NCBI RefSeq assembly: GCF_020421205.1
Contig: NZ_JAIZZH010000002.1
Span: forward strand, 372,001-436,000
Direction of reading: 5' to 3'
Source of the DNA: Hymenobacter pini
Lineage (GTDB): Bacteria > Bacteroidota > Bacteroidia > Cytophagales > Hymenobacteraceae
Length of the DNA: 64,000 bases
The translations under genes and the position numbers were made by a program. The notes below the pieces were generated by a model. That model saw only the letters and a program-made list of their open reading frames with translations. It was not told the origin of the DNA and ran no database searches. This document shows positions 34,761 through 43,992 of the stretch, in pieces (position 1 is the stretch's first letter; the number at the start of each line of letters is the position of its first letter).

Positions 34761-36452
34761 ATGTTATTTCCGCGCCTGCTCCCGGCCAGCCTCCTGCTTG
34801 GTCTGCTTCTAGCCAGCTGCCAGTCGAAGTCCACCGCCCCCGAAACAGCCGCTACGGCTACTACGGCCGCTACGCCAGATACTACTGCCACCATCAGCGC
34901 GGGCAGCATCAGCAAGTACCTGCAGGCGGTTTCCTCGGATGAGATGCTGGGGCGCAAGCCGTTCACGGAGGGCGAGCAGCGCAGCACCCAATATCTGGCC
35001 GATGAGTTTAAGCGCCTGGGCCTGCAGCCAGGCCCGAACGGCACCTATTTTCAACCGGTACCGCTGGTGGAAATTACGGGCACGCCGAGTGCTACGCTGC
35101 AGATCAAGGGCAACGCTCAGCCACTGAGCTTCCAGTACAAAACGGATTTTGTAGCCTTCACCCAGCGTGAGCAGCCCACGGTGAGTGTGCAGAACTCCCC
35201 GCTGGTATTTGCCGGCTACGGGGTGGTAGCCCCCGAATACGGCTGGGACGACTACGTCGGCCTCGACGTGAAGGGCAAAACCGTGGTGGTGCTGGTGAAT
35301 GACCCCAGCAACGCGGGCACAGACACCACCCTGTTCAAGGGCCGGGCCATGACCTACTACGGCCGCTGGACCTACAAATACGAGGAAGCCGCCCGCCACG
35401 GCGCCGCGGGCATCCTCATCGTGCACGATACCAAGCCGGCCGCTTACCCGTGGAGCGTAGTGCTGAGCGGGGCCATCAGCCCCAAGCTGCGCGCCCAAAC
35501 CGCCAATAAAGGGGCCGATAAGTGCGCCCTAGAAGGCTGGCTGAGCCTGGATGCGGCGAAAAAACTGTTCCAGGCCGCTGGCCAGAACTACGAGCAGCTC
35601 TACGCCGCGGCCAACACCAAGGGATTTAAGCCGCGCGCATTGGGTGGGCTCACGCTCACGGGCAGCATCCAGAACAAGCTGCGCCGCCAGACCTCCCGCA
35701 ACGTGCTGGCCGTGCTACCCGGCTCCACCCGCCCCGGCGAGTACATCATCTACTCCGCCCACTGGGACCATTTCGGCATCGGCAAAGCCATTGCCGGCGA
35801 CTCCATCTACAACGGGGCCGTGGACGATGGCACCGGTCTGGCCGCCCTGCTGAGCATTGCCAAGGCCTTCCAGAAAGCACCGAAGAAGCCGGAGCGCAGC
35901 ATCGTGTTTCTGGCCGTGACGGCCGAGGAGCAGGGCCTGCTGGGCTCGGCCTACTACGCCCAGCACCCGCCCTTCCCGCTCAACAAAACCGTAGCCGACC
36001 TGAACATGGACATGCTCTGGCCCTACGGCCCGATGAAAGACCTCACCGTCATCGGCTACGGCCAGTCGGAGCTGGAGGACTACGCCCGCGCCGCGGCTAA
36101 GGAGCAGGACCGCTACGTGCTGCCCGACCAGACGCCCGAAACCGGCATGTTCTACCGCTCCGACCATTTCAACTTCGCCCACGTGGGTGTGCCTTCCCTC
36201 TACGCTTCGGGTGGCTTCGAGAGCCGCAGCGGCGGCAAGGCCAGCATTGCCCAGCAGCGTCAGAACTACACCACCAACATGTACCACAAGCCCGCCGACC
36301 AATTCGACCCCAGTTGGGACCTGACCGGTATTGCCCAGGACGCCCAGCTCTACTTCCGCGTGGGCCAGCGCTTGGCCTCGGAAACCACCTTCCCGCAGTG
36401 GCGCGCCGGCTCGGAGTTCAAGGGCGCGCGGGATAAGAGCATGGGTAAGTAA
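34761..36452 (+). CDS. M28-family zinc metallopeptidase lipoprotein
   Basis: A 563-residue lipoprotein (lipobox LLASC) with an M28 aminopeptidase fold. Ligands are visible in order: SAHWDHFG (His), NGAVDDGTGLAALL (bridging Asp), VTAEEQGLLGS (catalytic Glu and metal ligand), LNMDML (Asp) and MYHKPADQF (His). A protease-associated (PA) domain is inserted before the catalytic core (residues ~140-260, VVLVNDPSNAG, AARHGAAGILIVHD). Predicted envelope aminopeptidase or cyclase acting on peptides; substrate unknown. Start ATG at 34761, 131 bases after the preceding lipoprotein gene. Confidence 0.93.
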   Translation: MLFPRLLPASLLLGLLLASCQSKSTAPETAATATTAATPDTTATISAGSISKYLQAVSSDEMLGRKPFTEGEQRSTQYLADEFKRLGLQPGPNGTYFQPVPLVEITGTPSATLQIKGNAQPLSFQYKTDFVAFTQREQPTVSVQNSPLVFAGYGVVAPEYGWDDYVGLDVKGKTVVVLVNDPSNAGTDTTLFKGRAMTYYGRWTYKYEEAARHGAAGILIVHDTKPAAYPWSVVLSGAISPKLRAQTANKGADKCALEGWLSLDAAKKLFQAAGQNYEQLYAAANTKGFKPRALGGLTLTGSIQNKLRRQTSRNVLAVLPGSTRPGEYIIYSAHWDHFGIGKAIAGDSIYNGAVDDGTGLAALLSIAKAFQKAPKKPERSIVFLAVTAEEQGLLGSAYYAQHPPFPLNKTVADLNMDMLWPYGPMKDLTVIGYGQSELEDYARAAAKEQDRYVLPDQTPETGMFYRSDHFNFAHVGVPSLYASGGFESRSGGKASIAQQRQNYTTNMYHKPADQFDPSWDLTGIAQDAQLYFRVGQRLASETTFPQWRAGSEFKGARDKSMGK

Positions 36453-36598
36453 CAGGCCCTCAACTCATCGAAATACCTCCACGAAACCTCTAATGCAGGT
36501 TAAAACTAGCCCTCTACTTATATGAGGAGGGTATCTAGCTTGAGCCTGTAGTCTGAACACTCTATTCTACTATTCACCGATTCTATCTGCGCTAATTC

Positions 36599-38062
36599 AT
36601 GCTACTGTGTATCCGGATTATCTTGTGTGTTTGGCTGCTGCTTGGCGTAGCCCTTGTTCCCACTGCGGCCCGCGCTTCGGATGCTTTGGCCCGCTGCTGG
36701 CGGCAGCAAGGAGAACGGTTAGGTAGCCGCGCCCTACGCCTGAATTTCACGGAGAAAAGCAATGAGCTGGAACACAGCCAGTACCCGTGGCAGCAAACCA
36801 ACTACGCCAAACAAGGTATTATAACGGTTAGCCCAACTGCGTTTGTAAAGCAAGATTCGCTGAGCCAGGGCGGCCGTGTATTGCGCGCCACCACCCAGCT
36901 CGGCCCTGCCGAGGTATTACGCCTGGATTATGGTGACAAGGACCTTCAGCCGGTCACACCCGCCCTGTACGCCGAGCATCTGCTCGGCACGGCCCGCTAC
37001 TCGCCGCTGCTGTTGCTGCGGTATTTTGTGGAGCAAGGCGTAGCGCCGGCGGTATCCTCCAACCTCAATGTGGCCCGCTACGAAACTCGCTGGCACGGTG
37101 CGGTAGTCCGGCTTTTTATTGATACAAAGCAGAATCTGCTGGAGCGCGTTGAAATCCTGAGCCACGACGACCTGTTTGGGGACGTGCTGACCACTGTGGC
37201 GTACGACAACTATACCACGCTGCATAACATCCGTTTTGCCCGGCAGATGCGTATCAGCAAACTAGGGGGCAAGCTTCAGGACGAGGTAACCGTGACAAAA
37301 GCGGAATTGGTGGAGCAAGTGCCGACTATCCTCACGCGGCCGGCCGGTTATGCGTTGCAGAAACCCGCTGCCCCCCGGCCGCCGGTGGTACAGCACTACC
37401 GTCCCAATATCCATCTGCTAGAACTGGCTCATACCGACGACCGGGTGCTGGTGGTGGAATTTCGGGACTTTCTGGTGGTGGCCGAGGCCCCGCTTAACAG
37501 CCGCAACGGCGAAGCCATTCTGGCCGTAGCCCGCGCCATTGCCCCGCGCAAGCCCGTCCGGTACTTTGTAGCGGGCCATTACCACCCGCATTACCTGGGC
37601 GGGGTGCGGCCCTTCGTTCGGCAGGGAGCCACTATCCTCTGCGGCCCCGGCACTGCCGATTACATCCGGTACTTGGCCGCGGCCCCGCACGCCCTCCAGC
37701 CCGACAGCCTGCACCTGCAACCCCGGGCCGCGCAGGTGGAAGAAGTAACCGGCACGAAGACCATCACCGATGGGAATTTCAGCATGCAAATTCACCACAT
37801 TGGCAACGCCTCTGCTCACACCAACGACTACCTGATTTATTACTTTCCCAGCGAAAAACTGCTGTTTGAAGACGACTTGGTCTGGGTTAAGCGCGAGGGT
37901 GTGCCCCGCAAGCCCAGCGCCCGCCAGGCAGGCCTTTACCAAGCCATTCAGGAACGGAGACTAGCAGTGGAAACAGTCATCCAGTCGTGGCCCGTGGAGG
38001 ACTATGGCATCAAAACCATCATTCCCTTCACCGATATCGAGCAAGCTATGCGGGTGAAGTAG
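36599..38062 (+). CDS. Secreted MBL-fold-like protein with altered metal motif
   Basis: A 487-residue exported protein (signal IILCVWLLLGVALVPTAARA). The N-terminal 240 residues form an unassigned beta-rich domain; the C-terminal half has a metallo-beta-lactamase-like layout (LLELAHTDDRVLVVEFRDFL, FVAGHYHPHYLGGVRPFV, HIGNASAHTNDYLIYYFPSE, LLFEDDLVW). The core HxHxDH motif reads HYHPHY: the Asp and third His are replaced, which may alter or abolish one metal site. The later His (AHT) and Asp (EDDL) ligands remain. It could be an active variant hydrolase or a binding protein. Monocistronic, closed by a very strong hairpin. Confidence 0.82.
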   Translation: MLLCIRIILCVWLLLGVALVPTAARASDALARCWRQQGERLGSRALRLNFTEKSNELEHSQYPWQQTNYAKQGIITVSPTAFVKQDSLSQGGRVLRATTQLGPAEVLRLDYGDKDLQPVTPALYAEHLLGTARYSPLLLLRYFVEQGVAPAVSSNLNVARYETRWHGAVVRLFIDTKQNLLERVEILSHDDLFGDVLTTVAYDNYTTLHNIRFARQMRISKLGGKLQDEVTVTKAELVEQVPTILTRPAGYALQKPAAPRPPVVQHYRPNIHLLELAHTDDRVLVVEFRDFLVVAEAPLNSRNGEAILAVARAIAPRKPVRYFVAGHYHPHYLGGVRPFVRQGATILCGPGTADYIRYLAAAPHALQPDSLHLQPRAAQVEEVTGTKTITDGNFSMQIHHIGNASAHTNDYLIYYFPSEKLLFEDDLVWVKREGVPRKPSARQAGLYQAIQERRLAVETVIQSWPVEDYGIKTIIPFTDIEQAMRVK

Positions 38063-38133
38063 CCTGTTTATAACTGAAAGAACAGGCTACCAATGTATAC
38101 ATGTGAGCCTGTCGGCTTGAGTCTTGTTTAATT

Positions 38134-38195
38134 GAAATGGGTGCAACACGATAAAGCCGCGTCATGGCGCGGCTTTATTGTGTTGCACCCATTTC
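38134..38195. terminator. 28-bp bidirectional hairpin between convergent genes
   Basis: The arms at 38134-38161 and 38168-38195 pair over 28 bp with a single G-T; they begin GAAATGGGTGCAACACG and contain ATAAAGCCGCG. The loop is 6 nt. It separates the MBL-like gene (+) and pnkp (-). Confidence 0.88.
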
Positions 38196-38209
38196 ATAAT
38201 CCTATATAT

Positions 38210-40840
38210 CTACAACCGCGGGTCCACGGCTTCGCTTTCCAGAGCCAGCACGCCGAACACGCACTGGTGCACCTCCCGTAGCGGGGCGCCGGCCACGAAC
38301 CGTTTCAGTCCTTCGACCCCGAGGGTGAATTCGCGGAGGGCGAGGTTGCGCTTGGATTTTACGTTTCGCTCGCGCAGGCGCTCCAGGTTGCCGGGCAGCA
38401 GGTAGTCGGGGCCGTAGATGATGCGCAGGTACTCGCGGCCCCGGCACTTGAGGGCGGGCTGCACCAGGGTTTTCTGGCCCGTGGGGATGAAGTCGTAGGG
38501 CTTCACCACCATGCCTTCGCCCCCGGCCGCGGTGAGGTCCAGCCACCACTGGGTGGCGGCTTCCACGTCGGCCACGTCACGCAGATGCACCACGCGGTAG
38601 GGCGTGGCGCGGAGCAGGCCTTCGTCCTGGAGGCAGATGGCGCGGAGGGTTTCCATGTGCCAGGCGTGGTCCTTATCGAAGTAGGTGCGGCCCTCAGTGG
38701 CGAGCAGGTGGAACGGAGCCAGGCGCAGATCCTCGACGCTTTCCACGGGCCAGCAGTAGCGGCGGTAGGCCTCGGCGTAGTGCTGGGCGGCGATTTGGCG
38801 GGCGCTGGTGCGGGCCAGCAGGGCCTCTACCCCATCCAGGCCCCGGCCGGCGGCCTTAGTTAGCGCGGCCATGGCCTCGGGCAGGGCGGCAGTAGCGGCG
38901 GCAGCCACGGCGGCGTACTGGTCCTTGATTAGTTGCTGGGCCTTGGCCGACCACGGCAGCAACTCGGCATCCAGGCATACCCACTCGGTATTAAACCGTT
39001 CCCAGAAGTTGCTGGCCATGAGGGCGTCCTGCAGGCGAGCAAGGAAGGCGGCTTCCAGGTTGGAATCGGTGAAGAAGTTGCGGCCGGTGCGGGTATACAC
39101 TTTGCCCGGACCCTCGCCCACCACCCCGAAGCGGCGGCGCGCGGCATCTTCATCTTTGGCCAACACTACTACCACGCGGCTGCCCATGTGCTTTTCCTCG
39201 CACACCACCCGCTCCTGCCCTTGGCGGCGGAAGTAGTCGAAGGCTTCGGCCGGGTGCTCCAGCATATCGGGCAGGGCCGAGGTTTCGGAGGGGCTCATAG
39301 TCGGCGGTAGATACAGCAGCCACTTCGGGTTGAGGGCAAACCGGCTCATCACCTCCAGCGCCGCCACCGCGTTTTCCTCCCGAATCGTCACCGACGGCAG
39401 CAGGCGCGTTGTAATGATCTGCTTGCCGGTCACGTCCCGGATGTCGAGCTGGTCGTCGTGGGCTTGCTGGGCGGAGAGTTGATTGCTGGTTTCTGGTTTT
39501 TCGTTGTTGGCTTCGGCCAGGCGGCGCAGGTAGTCGAGCGGGCGCACCGGCTCCGAATACACCTGGGCGGCGGGTACCGAAACCAGTTCCCGCTCGGGGT
39601 AGCGCAGGGCGGTGAGGCGGCCGCCAAACACGCAGCCGGTGTCAATGTCGATGGTGTTGTTGAGCCATTCGGGGTCGGGTACGGGCGTGTGACCGTACAC
39701 CACCATAGCCCGCCCCCGGTACTCAGAGGCCCAGTTGTAGCGCACCGGCAGGCCAAACTCGTCGATTTCGCCGGTGGTTTCGCCGAACAGCGCGAAGGCC
39801 CGCACGGCGCCCGAGCCCCGGCCCTGCATTTCCTCGCGCATACCCGCGTGGGCCACCACCAGCTTGCCCCCATCCAGCACGTAGTGGCTCACCAGCCCAT
39901 CCAGAAACTGCCGCACCTGGCTCTTGAACGTGTCGGACTCGGCGGCCAGCTGCTGCACCGTTTCGGCAAAGCCGTGCTGCTCGTTTACCTGCTTACCGTT
40001 GAGGTAGCGCAGCAGTTTGATGTCATGGTTGCCGGGTACGCATAGCCCCTGGCCGCCCTGTACCATGCTCATGACCAACCGCAATACCTGGGGCGAGGCT
40101 GGGCCCCGGTCTACCAAATCACCCAAGAACAAGGCGCGGCGGCCGGCCGGGGCCGTTACGCGCACGCTCAGGTCGCGCACGTCCTGCACGGGCTGTTCTT
40201 CCACTACGTAGCCCAGCTCCGTGAGCAACTGCACCAGCTCCTGGTAGCAGCCGTGTACGTCGCCGATGATGTCGAAGGGGCCGGTATCCTGCTTGCGGTT
40301 GCTGTAGAGCGGGTCGCGCACGATTGTTTGCACGGCGTCCACTTCCTCGGGGCCCCGCAGGTGATAGATGTGGCGGAAGCCCTCCTGTTTGAGCGTTTTG
40401 AGGCTGCGACGCAGCTGCTGGTGCTGCTGGGGCACCACGTGCCGGCCCAAGTGCTGGCGCTCGGCGCGCTGGCGGTTACGGTCCTCGGCCACCCGGTCGG
40501 GCACGTCGAGGATGATGGCGGTGGGCAGCACGTGGTAGTCGCGGGCCAGCTGCACGAGGGTTTTGCGGGCTTCGGGCTGCACGTTGGTGGCGTCCACCAC
40601 CGTCAGCAGCCCGCGCTTCAGGCGCAGGCCTACCAGGTAGTGCAGCAGCGCAAACGCATCAGTGGTAGCGGCTTGGTCGTTCTCATCATCCGACACCAGG
40701 GCCCGGCATTGGTCCGATGATACAATTTCGGTGGCCTGAAACAGCCGCCGCGCAAACGTGGATTTGCCCGCCCCGGAGGTACCGATGAGCAGGACGAGGG
40801 AGAGTTCGGGGAGTTTGAGAGAGGTAATGGATTGGGACAT
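38210..40840 (-). CDS. pnkp: Polynucleotide kinase-phosphatase-ligase (Pnkp), RNA repair
   Basis: An 876-residue three-domain RNA end-healing and sealing enzyme. Kinase (~1-170): P-loop LIGTSGAGKSTFAR phosphorylates 5'-OH ends. Metallophosphatase (~185-430): DIIGDVHGCYQEL, GDLVDRGPASP, GNHDIKLLRYL and VVYGHTPVPDP remove 2',3'-cyclic or 3' phosphates. Adenylyltransferase/ligase-like domain (~470-876): EEKHMGSRVVV holds the nucleotidyl-accepting Lys, and GEGMVVKP matches a later ligase motif. In the studied Clostridium system this enzyme seals only with Hen1, whose gene lies 3 kb upstream on the same strand. ATG 40840 (MSQSITSLK) preferred over the upstream in-frame start at 40852. Confidence 0.95.
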   Translation of the reverse strand: MSQSITSLKLPELSLVLLIGTSGAGKSTFARRLFQATEIVSSDQCRALVSDDENDQAATTDAFALLHYLVGLRLKRGLLTVVDATNVQPEARKTLVQLARDYHVLPTAIILDVPDRVAEDRNRQRAERQHLGRHVVPQQHQQLRRSLKTLKQEGFRHIYHLRGPEEVDAVQTIVRDPLYSNRKQDTGPFDIIGDVHGCYQELVQLLTELGYVVEEQPVQDVRDLSVRVTAPAGRRALFLGDLVDRGPASPQVLRLVMSMVQGGQGLCVPGNHDIKLLRYLNGKQVNEQHGFAETVQQLAAESDTFKSQVRQFLDGLVSHYVLDGGKLVVAHAGMREEMQGRGSGAVRAFALFGETTGEIDEFGLPVRYNWASEYRGRAMVVYGHTPVPDPEWLNNTIDIDTGCVFGGRLTALRYPERELVSVPAAQVYSEPVRPLDYLRRLAEANNEKPETSNQLSAQQAHDDQLDIRDVTGKQIITTRLLPSVTIREENAVAALEVMSRFALNPKWLLYLPPTMSPSETSALPDMLEHPAEAFDYFRRQGQERVVCEEKHMGSRVVVVLAKDEDAARRRFGVVGEGPGKVYTRTGRNFFTDSNLEAAFLARLQDALMASNFWERFNTEWVCLDAELLPWSAKAQQLIKDQYAAVAAAATAALPEAMAALTKAAGRGLDGVEALLARTSARQIAAQHYAEAYRRYCWPVESVEDLRLAPFHLLATEGRTYFDKDHAWHMETLRAICLQDEGLLRATPYRVVHLRDVADVEAATQWWLDLTAAGGEGMVVKPYDFIPTGQKTLVQPALKCRGREYLRIIYGPDYLLPGNLERLRERNVKSKRNLALREFTLGVEGLKRFVAGAPLREVHQCVFGVLALESEAVDPRL

Positions 40841-40929
40841 CAGAAAAGGCACTTACATGTGCTGCGGCTACCTATGTTGGCCGGATAAAGTATACTTGTT
40901 GGTCTGTCTACTCTTAACTCTCTATTGAC

Positions 40930-41322
40930 ATGTTTAATAAGCTACTGATGACCATAGGCATAGTCATCACAAGCCTACTATTCAGCTGTACGGTCACACA
41001 AAAGCGCACTCCACCAGTAAATAATCAAAAGCAGCAACGAGCTTCCTCTTCTAGTAGAGCAACTATTCTTGCAGAAACAAAACCGGGCGGTAAGTTAGAT
41101 TTCTTTACGCCAATAAAAGGTCATGAATATGATGGTGTGCAAATAAAACCGGGCGTTTATAGCACCTTAGGCCATGCTGCATTTTATAAATGGGGTAAAG
41201 CTGTACGTGGACTCGGTATCACCGACTTGGAGGAGGCCTACGCAATATTCGCTGAGTTTAAAGGTCAGCCTATTAGTAGCCGCGACAAAGAATATATCAA
41301 ATCGGGCTTCCTAAACGAGTAA
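40930..41322 (+). CDS. Small AT-rich lipoprotein, unknown function
   Basis: A 130-residue protein with lipoprotein signal (MFNKLLMTIGIVITSLLFSC) and a mature domain containing KLDFFTPIKGHEYDGVQIKP, GVYSTLGHAAFYKWGKAVRG and LEEAYAIFAEFKGQPISSRD. No family recognised. Base composition is visibly richer in A and T than every neighbouring gene, with A/T third positions common, suggesting recent acquisition. It lies divergently 89 bases upstream of pnkp. Whether it belongs to the repair locus is unclear. Confidence 0.8.
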   Translation: MFNKLLMTIGIVITSLLFSCTVTQKRTPPVNNQKQQRASSSSRATILAETKPGGKLDFFTPIKGHEYDGVQIKPGVYSTLGHAAFYKWGKAVRGLGITDLEEAYAIFAEFKGQPISSRDKEYIKSGFLNE

Positions 41323-41331
41323 GAGCATCTC

Positions 41332-41772
41332 CTACTTCCGCATGAAATTCACCTGCCCGTCTTTGTAGGCTTCCGACAGGCGGGGCTGGAGCTTGCCCCA
41401 GTAGGTTCGGGTGGTGCCTTTAGAGTCCTTGTGGAGGCGAAACAGCACGTCGCCGGGCTTAAACTGATTGTAGTCGGTGCCATCCACTAGCTGCACGAAG
41501 GCAATCCGGACGTCCTGGGCGCTACCTGTGGCCCGCACTTTCAGCTTCATGTACGTTTGCTGACCTTCCACGCTGAGCAAACCGCCCAGGACCTGGTTGT
41601 CTTGGGGTTGCAGGCGCAGCTTCCACATCATGCCCATGCTGTAACCGGCCAGCGCCTTCACGGGTGTTTCCTCATACTGGTAAGAGCCCACCCAGCTTTG
41701 CAAACCAGTAGCCGCCGGAATGCCAAAAGCCACAACAGACCAAAGCAGGGGGCGCACAAGCAACGTCATCAT
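41332..41772 (-). CDS. Exported small protein, DUF5991-like
   Basis: A 146-residue protein with an N-terminal signal segment (LLVRPLLWSVVAFGIPAATG). The mature domain opens WVGSYQYEETPVKALAGYSM and GMMWKLRL, a pattern I associate with DUF5991, followed by a lipocalin-like alternation of beta strands (QQTYMKLKVRATG, DVRIAFVQLV, VLFRLHKDSKG, TYWGKLQPRL). Probably periplasmic; function unknown. Two adjacent ATGs (41772, 41769). It ends 9 bases from the stop of the convergent AT-rich lipoprotein gene. Confidence 0.75.
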   Translation of the reverse strand: MMTLLVRPLLWSVVAFGIPAATGLQSWVGSYQYEETPVKALAGYSMGMMWKLRLQPQDNQVLGGLLSVEGQQTYMKLKVRATGSAQDVRIAFVQLVDGTDYNQFKPGDVLFRLHKDSKGTTRTYWGKLQPRLSEAYKDGQVNFMRK

Positions 41773-41852
41773 GAGCAGGGAGCAGGATGGTGAATGTGCT
41801 TCTGAAACGGCAACCAGCCAATAACGGTTGGGGTTGGCGGCTCCGCAAAGGC

Positions 41853-43844
41853 CTACCGCCCGCCCGTTACCCGCACTTCCACGCGGCGGTTGAGGCGGCG
41901 GGTTTCTTCCCGCTCGTTGCTGGCGCGGGGCTCGGCGCCGCCCAGTCCCAGGCCCGTAATCCGCTCGGGAGTTACGCCGCGGCTGACCAGGTAGGCTTTG
42001 ACCACCGCCACGCGCTGCTCGCTGAGCTGCACGTTCAGCTGTGGGTCGCCCTGGTTGTCGGTGTGGCCGCGCAGCTCGATGGTGAGTTGGGGCGTGGCCG
42101 TAAGCAGGGCCAGCAGACGGTTGAGGTCGGGCGTGGAGGACGGAAGCAGCACGGCTTTACCTTGCTCAAACTGCACGTTATCGAGGCGCAGGGTGGTGCC
42201 GGCCTGCAGGGGCCGCAGCACTATATCGTGGCCCGAGGGCCCGGCCGGGAGGCGGTAGGTGGTATCGGCCGGGAAGTAGCCAGCCAGTTGGGCCTGTAGC
42301 TGATACGTTTGGCCGGCCTGGCCCGCCAGCAGAAACTCGCCGGCGGCAGTGGGGGTGCGGCTGCCGGCCGGGGCACCGGGCCCGCTGAATTGCAGCCGGG
42401 CCTGCGGGAGTGGCTGCAAGGTGGAGGCATCCAGTACGCGGCCCAGCCACGTAGCGGCAGACGGTGCAGTGGGCGGGGCCGTTGTTTCGGTAGTGGACCG
42501 GAACAGGCTGCAGCCGGCCAAATCGGTGTACACGCCGCGGCGCAGGCGCGTGGCCTGGCGCCGCTCCAGGTCTACTTCAAAGATGGATTTGGGCCCGGCC
42601 AGCAGCAACCGACGCCGGCCGGCATCATCCTGCTCCACCAGCACGTCGCTGTAGCCGCCCTGCTCGGGCAGACCATCCAGGGGTAGCAATTCAGGACCGG
42701 GCCGCTGGCTGGCTAGGTCTACGGTCAGCAGGGCACCGTCGGCGCTGTACACTTCGTAGAGCTTCCCGGTTTCGTCGAGGCCAAAGTTGGCGTGGGTGCC
42801 GGCCTTGGAGAAGCCGATGGCCGGGTAGTATGCGGCCTTGCGCAGGGGGTCAGCCTCCCACACCACCACTACCGAATCGGTGGCCGGACTCACGCGCACC
42901 AGCAGGTGGGCGTCGCTGGTCTGGAAATACAGGTCGCCGCGCCGGTCGGTGGCGGCGGAAATCCACACGTTGCCGGGGCCCTGGGCGGGCAGCTCCCAGC
43001 CGGTGTACTCGCCCTGGCGGGTGGCGGGGTTGTAGCGGTACACCCGCTCGGGCTGGTCGGTGGGGGATTTGGTGACGGAGTACAGGCAGTTATCAAAGCC
43101 CTTGGCCAGGGCGTAGGACTGAAACGGCAGCACCTTGCGGTGCACTTTGGGGGCCAGGGCCAGGTTCAGGCCGCTCCACTCGTGGATGGTGCGGCAATCG
43201 TCCTCCCAGATACCATCGTGGGCACGTAACGCGGCAATACCGTAGATTTTGTTGTCGCAGCGCTGGTCGGCGTAGCGGCGACTGGGCAGGCCGGGCCCGG
43301 CAAATACGAATGAACTCACCAGTTGCCGACCCGCCGCCAGATAATTCGCATCCTGGCTTGTAGCGGCCTGGTATTCTACCTGAAACTCGTAGCCCCCGCG
43401 CCAAAGCCGCCGGCCCAGCACCCGACGGCGAGCCGCCGAATCGGCAAAGGTGTACTCGTAACGCACTTCCTGAAACACGCCGGCATCGTGCTGTTCCAGC
43501 CGCACCACCTGGGCCTGGGGCAGGGCCGTAAGCGCCTGCCACAACGAATCGAGGTGGCCGACGGCCAAAGGCGGCAGGTTCACGCGCCCGGCCGGCAGCG
43601 GCTGCATCGTGAAGCGCACCACGGCCGGGGCCGCGCCCCAGCTGCCACCGGCGTAAAAACTTACGGCCGGAGTCTCCTCGTGTACCTGCCAGCCACGCGG
43701 ATACGTGAGCTGGTAACCGGTCCGGGCATCGGTGAAGGGTTGTCCCTCGGCCGGCTGCTGCGCCCAGGCCAGCGGCCCGGTAGCGAGTAGCACCAAGAGC
43801 AACGTAATCAGCCGTATCAGCAGCCCGTCAGGAATAGGTAACAT
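41853..43844 (-). CDS. OmpA-family protein with CarboxypepD_reg domain
   Basis: A 663-residue exported protein (signal ends PLAWAQQ). The N-terminal ~180 residues look like a PsbP/lipoprotein-type domain (YQLTYPRGWQVHEETP). Residues ~190-450 contain repeated strand blocks (VHRKVLPFQSYALAKGFDN, RVYRYNPATRQGEY) resembling a beta-propeller. A CarboxypepD_reg-like domain follows (LGRVLDASTLQPLPQARLQF), then a C-terminal OmpA domain that binds peptidoglycan: IELRGHTDNQGDPQLNVQLS, QRVAVVKAYLVSRGV and RLNRRVEVRV. An envelope-tethering structural role is expected. It sits between hen1 and pnkp on the same strand but has no obvious link to RNA repair. Confidence 0.9.
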   Translation of the reverse strand: MLPIPDGLLIRLITLLLVLLATGPLAWAQQPAEGQPFTDARTGYQLTYPRGWQVHEETPAVSFYAGGSWGAAPAVVRFTMQPLPAGRVNLPPLAVGHLDSLWQALTALPQAQVVRLEQHDAGVFQEVRYEYTFADSAARRRVLGRRLWRGGYEFQVEYQAATSQDANYLAAGRQLVSSFVFAGPGLPSRRYADQRCDNKIYGIAALRAHDGIWEDDCRTIHEWSGLNLALAPKVHRKVLPFQSYALAKGFDNCLYSVTKSPTDQPERVYRYNPATRQGEYTGWELPAQGPGNVWISAATDRRGDLYFQTSDAHLLVRVSPATDSVVVVWEADPLRKAAYYPAIGFSKAGTHANFGLDETGKLYEVYSADGALLTVDLASQRPGPELLPLDGLPEQGGYSDVLVEQDDAGRRRLLLAGPKSIFEVDLERRQATRLRRGVYTDLAGCSLFRSTTETTAPPTAPSAATWLGRVLDASTLQPLPQARLQFSGPGAPAGSRTPTAAGEFLLAGQAGQTYQLQAQLAGYFPADTTYRLPAGPSGHDIVLRPLQAGTTLRLDNVQFEQGKAVLLPSSTPDLNRLLALLTATPQLTIELRGHTDNQGDPQLNVQLSEQRVAVVKAYLVSRGVTPERITGLGLGGAEPRASNEREETRRLNRRVEVRVTGGR

Positions 43845-43956
43845 TCTTCAAAATTACGAAGCCTGTTGCTATTTCCGGGCTACTTTTCAGTACGGCAGCT
43901 TTCTATGTGGGTTCTATGATGCTGTCAGCAAATTCTACCTGCCCATAATCCTATAG

Positions 43957-43972
43957 CAGGCGTCAGCGCCTG
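43957..43972 (-). terminator. Small hairpin after hen1
   Basis: CAGGCG-TCAG-CGCCTG, a 6-bp GC stem 20 bases past the hen1 stop. Little T tract; weak candidate. Confidence 0.35.
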
Positions 43973-43992
43973 ATGCGTTTTGACCTGATGAC

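Noticed and set aside
36919..38062. Calling the MBL-like protein a standard beta-lactamase
   Set aside because: The central HxHxDH motif is altered and the N-terminal half is unrelated.
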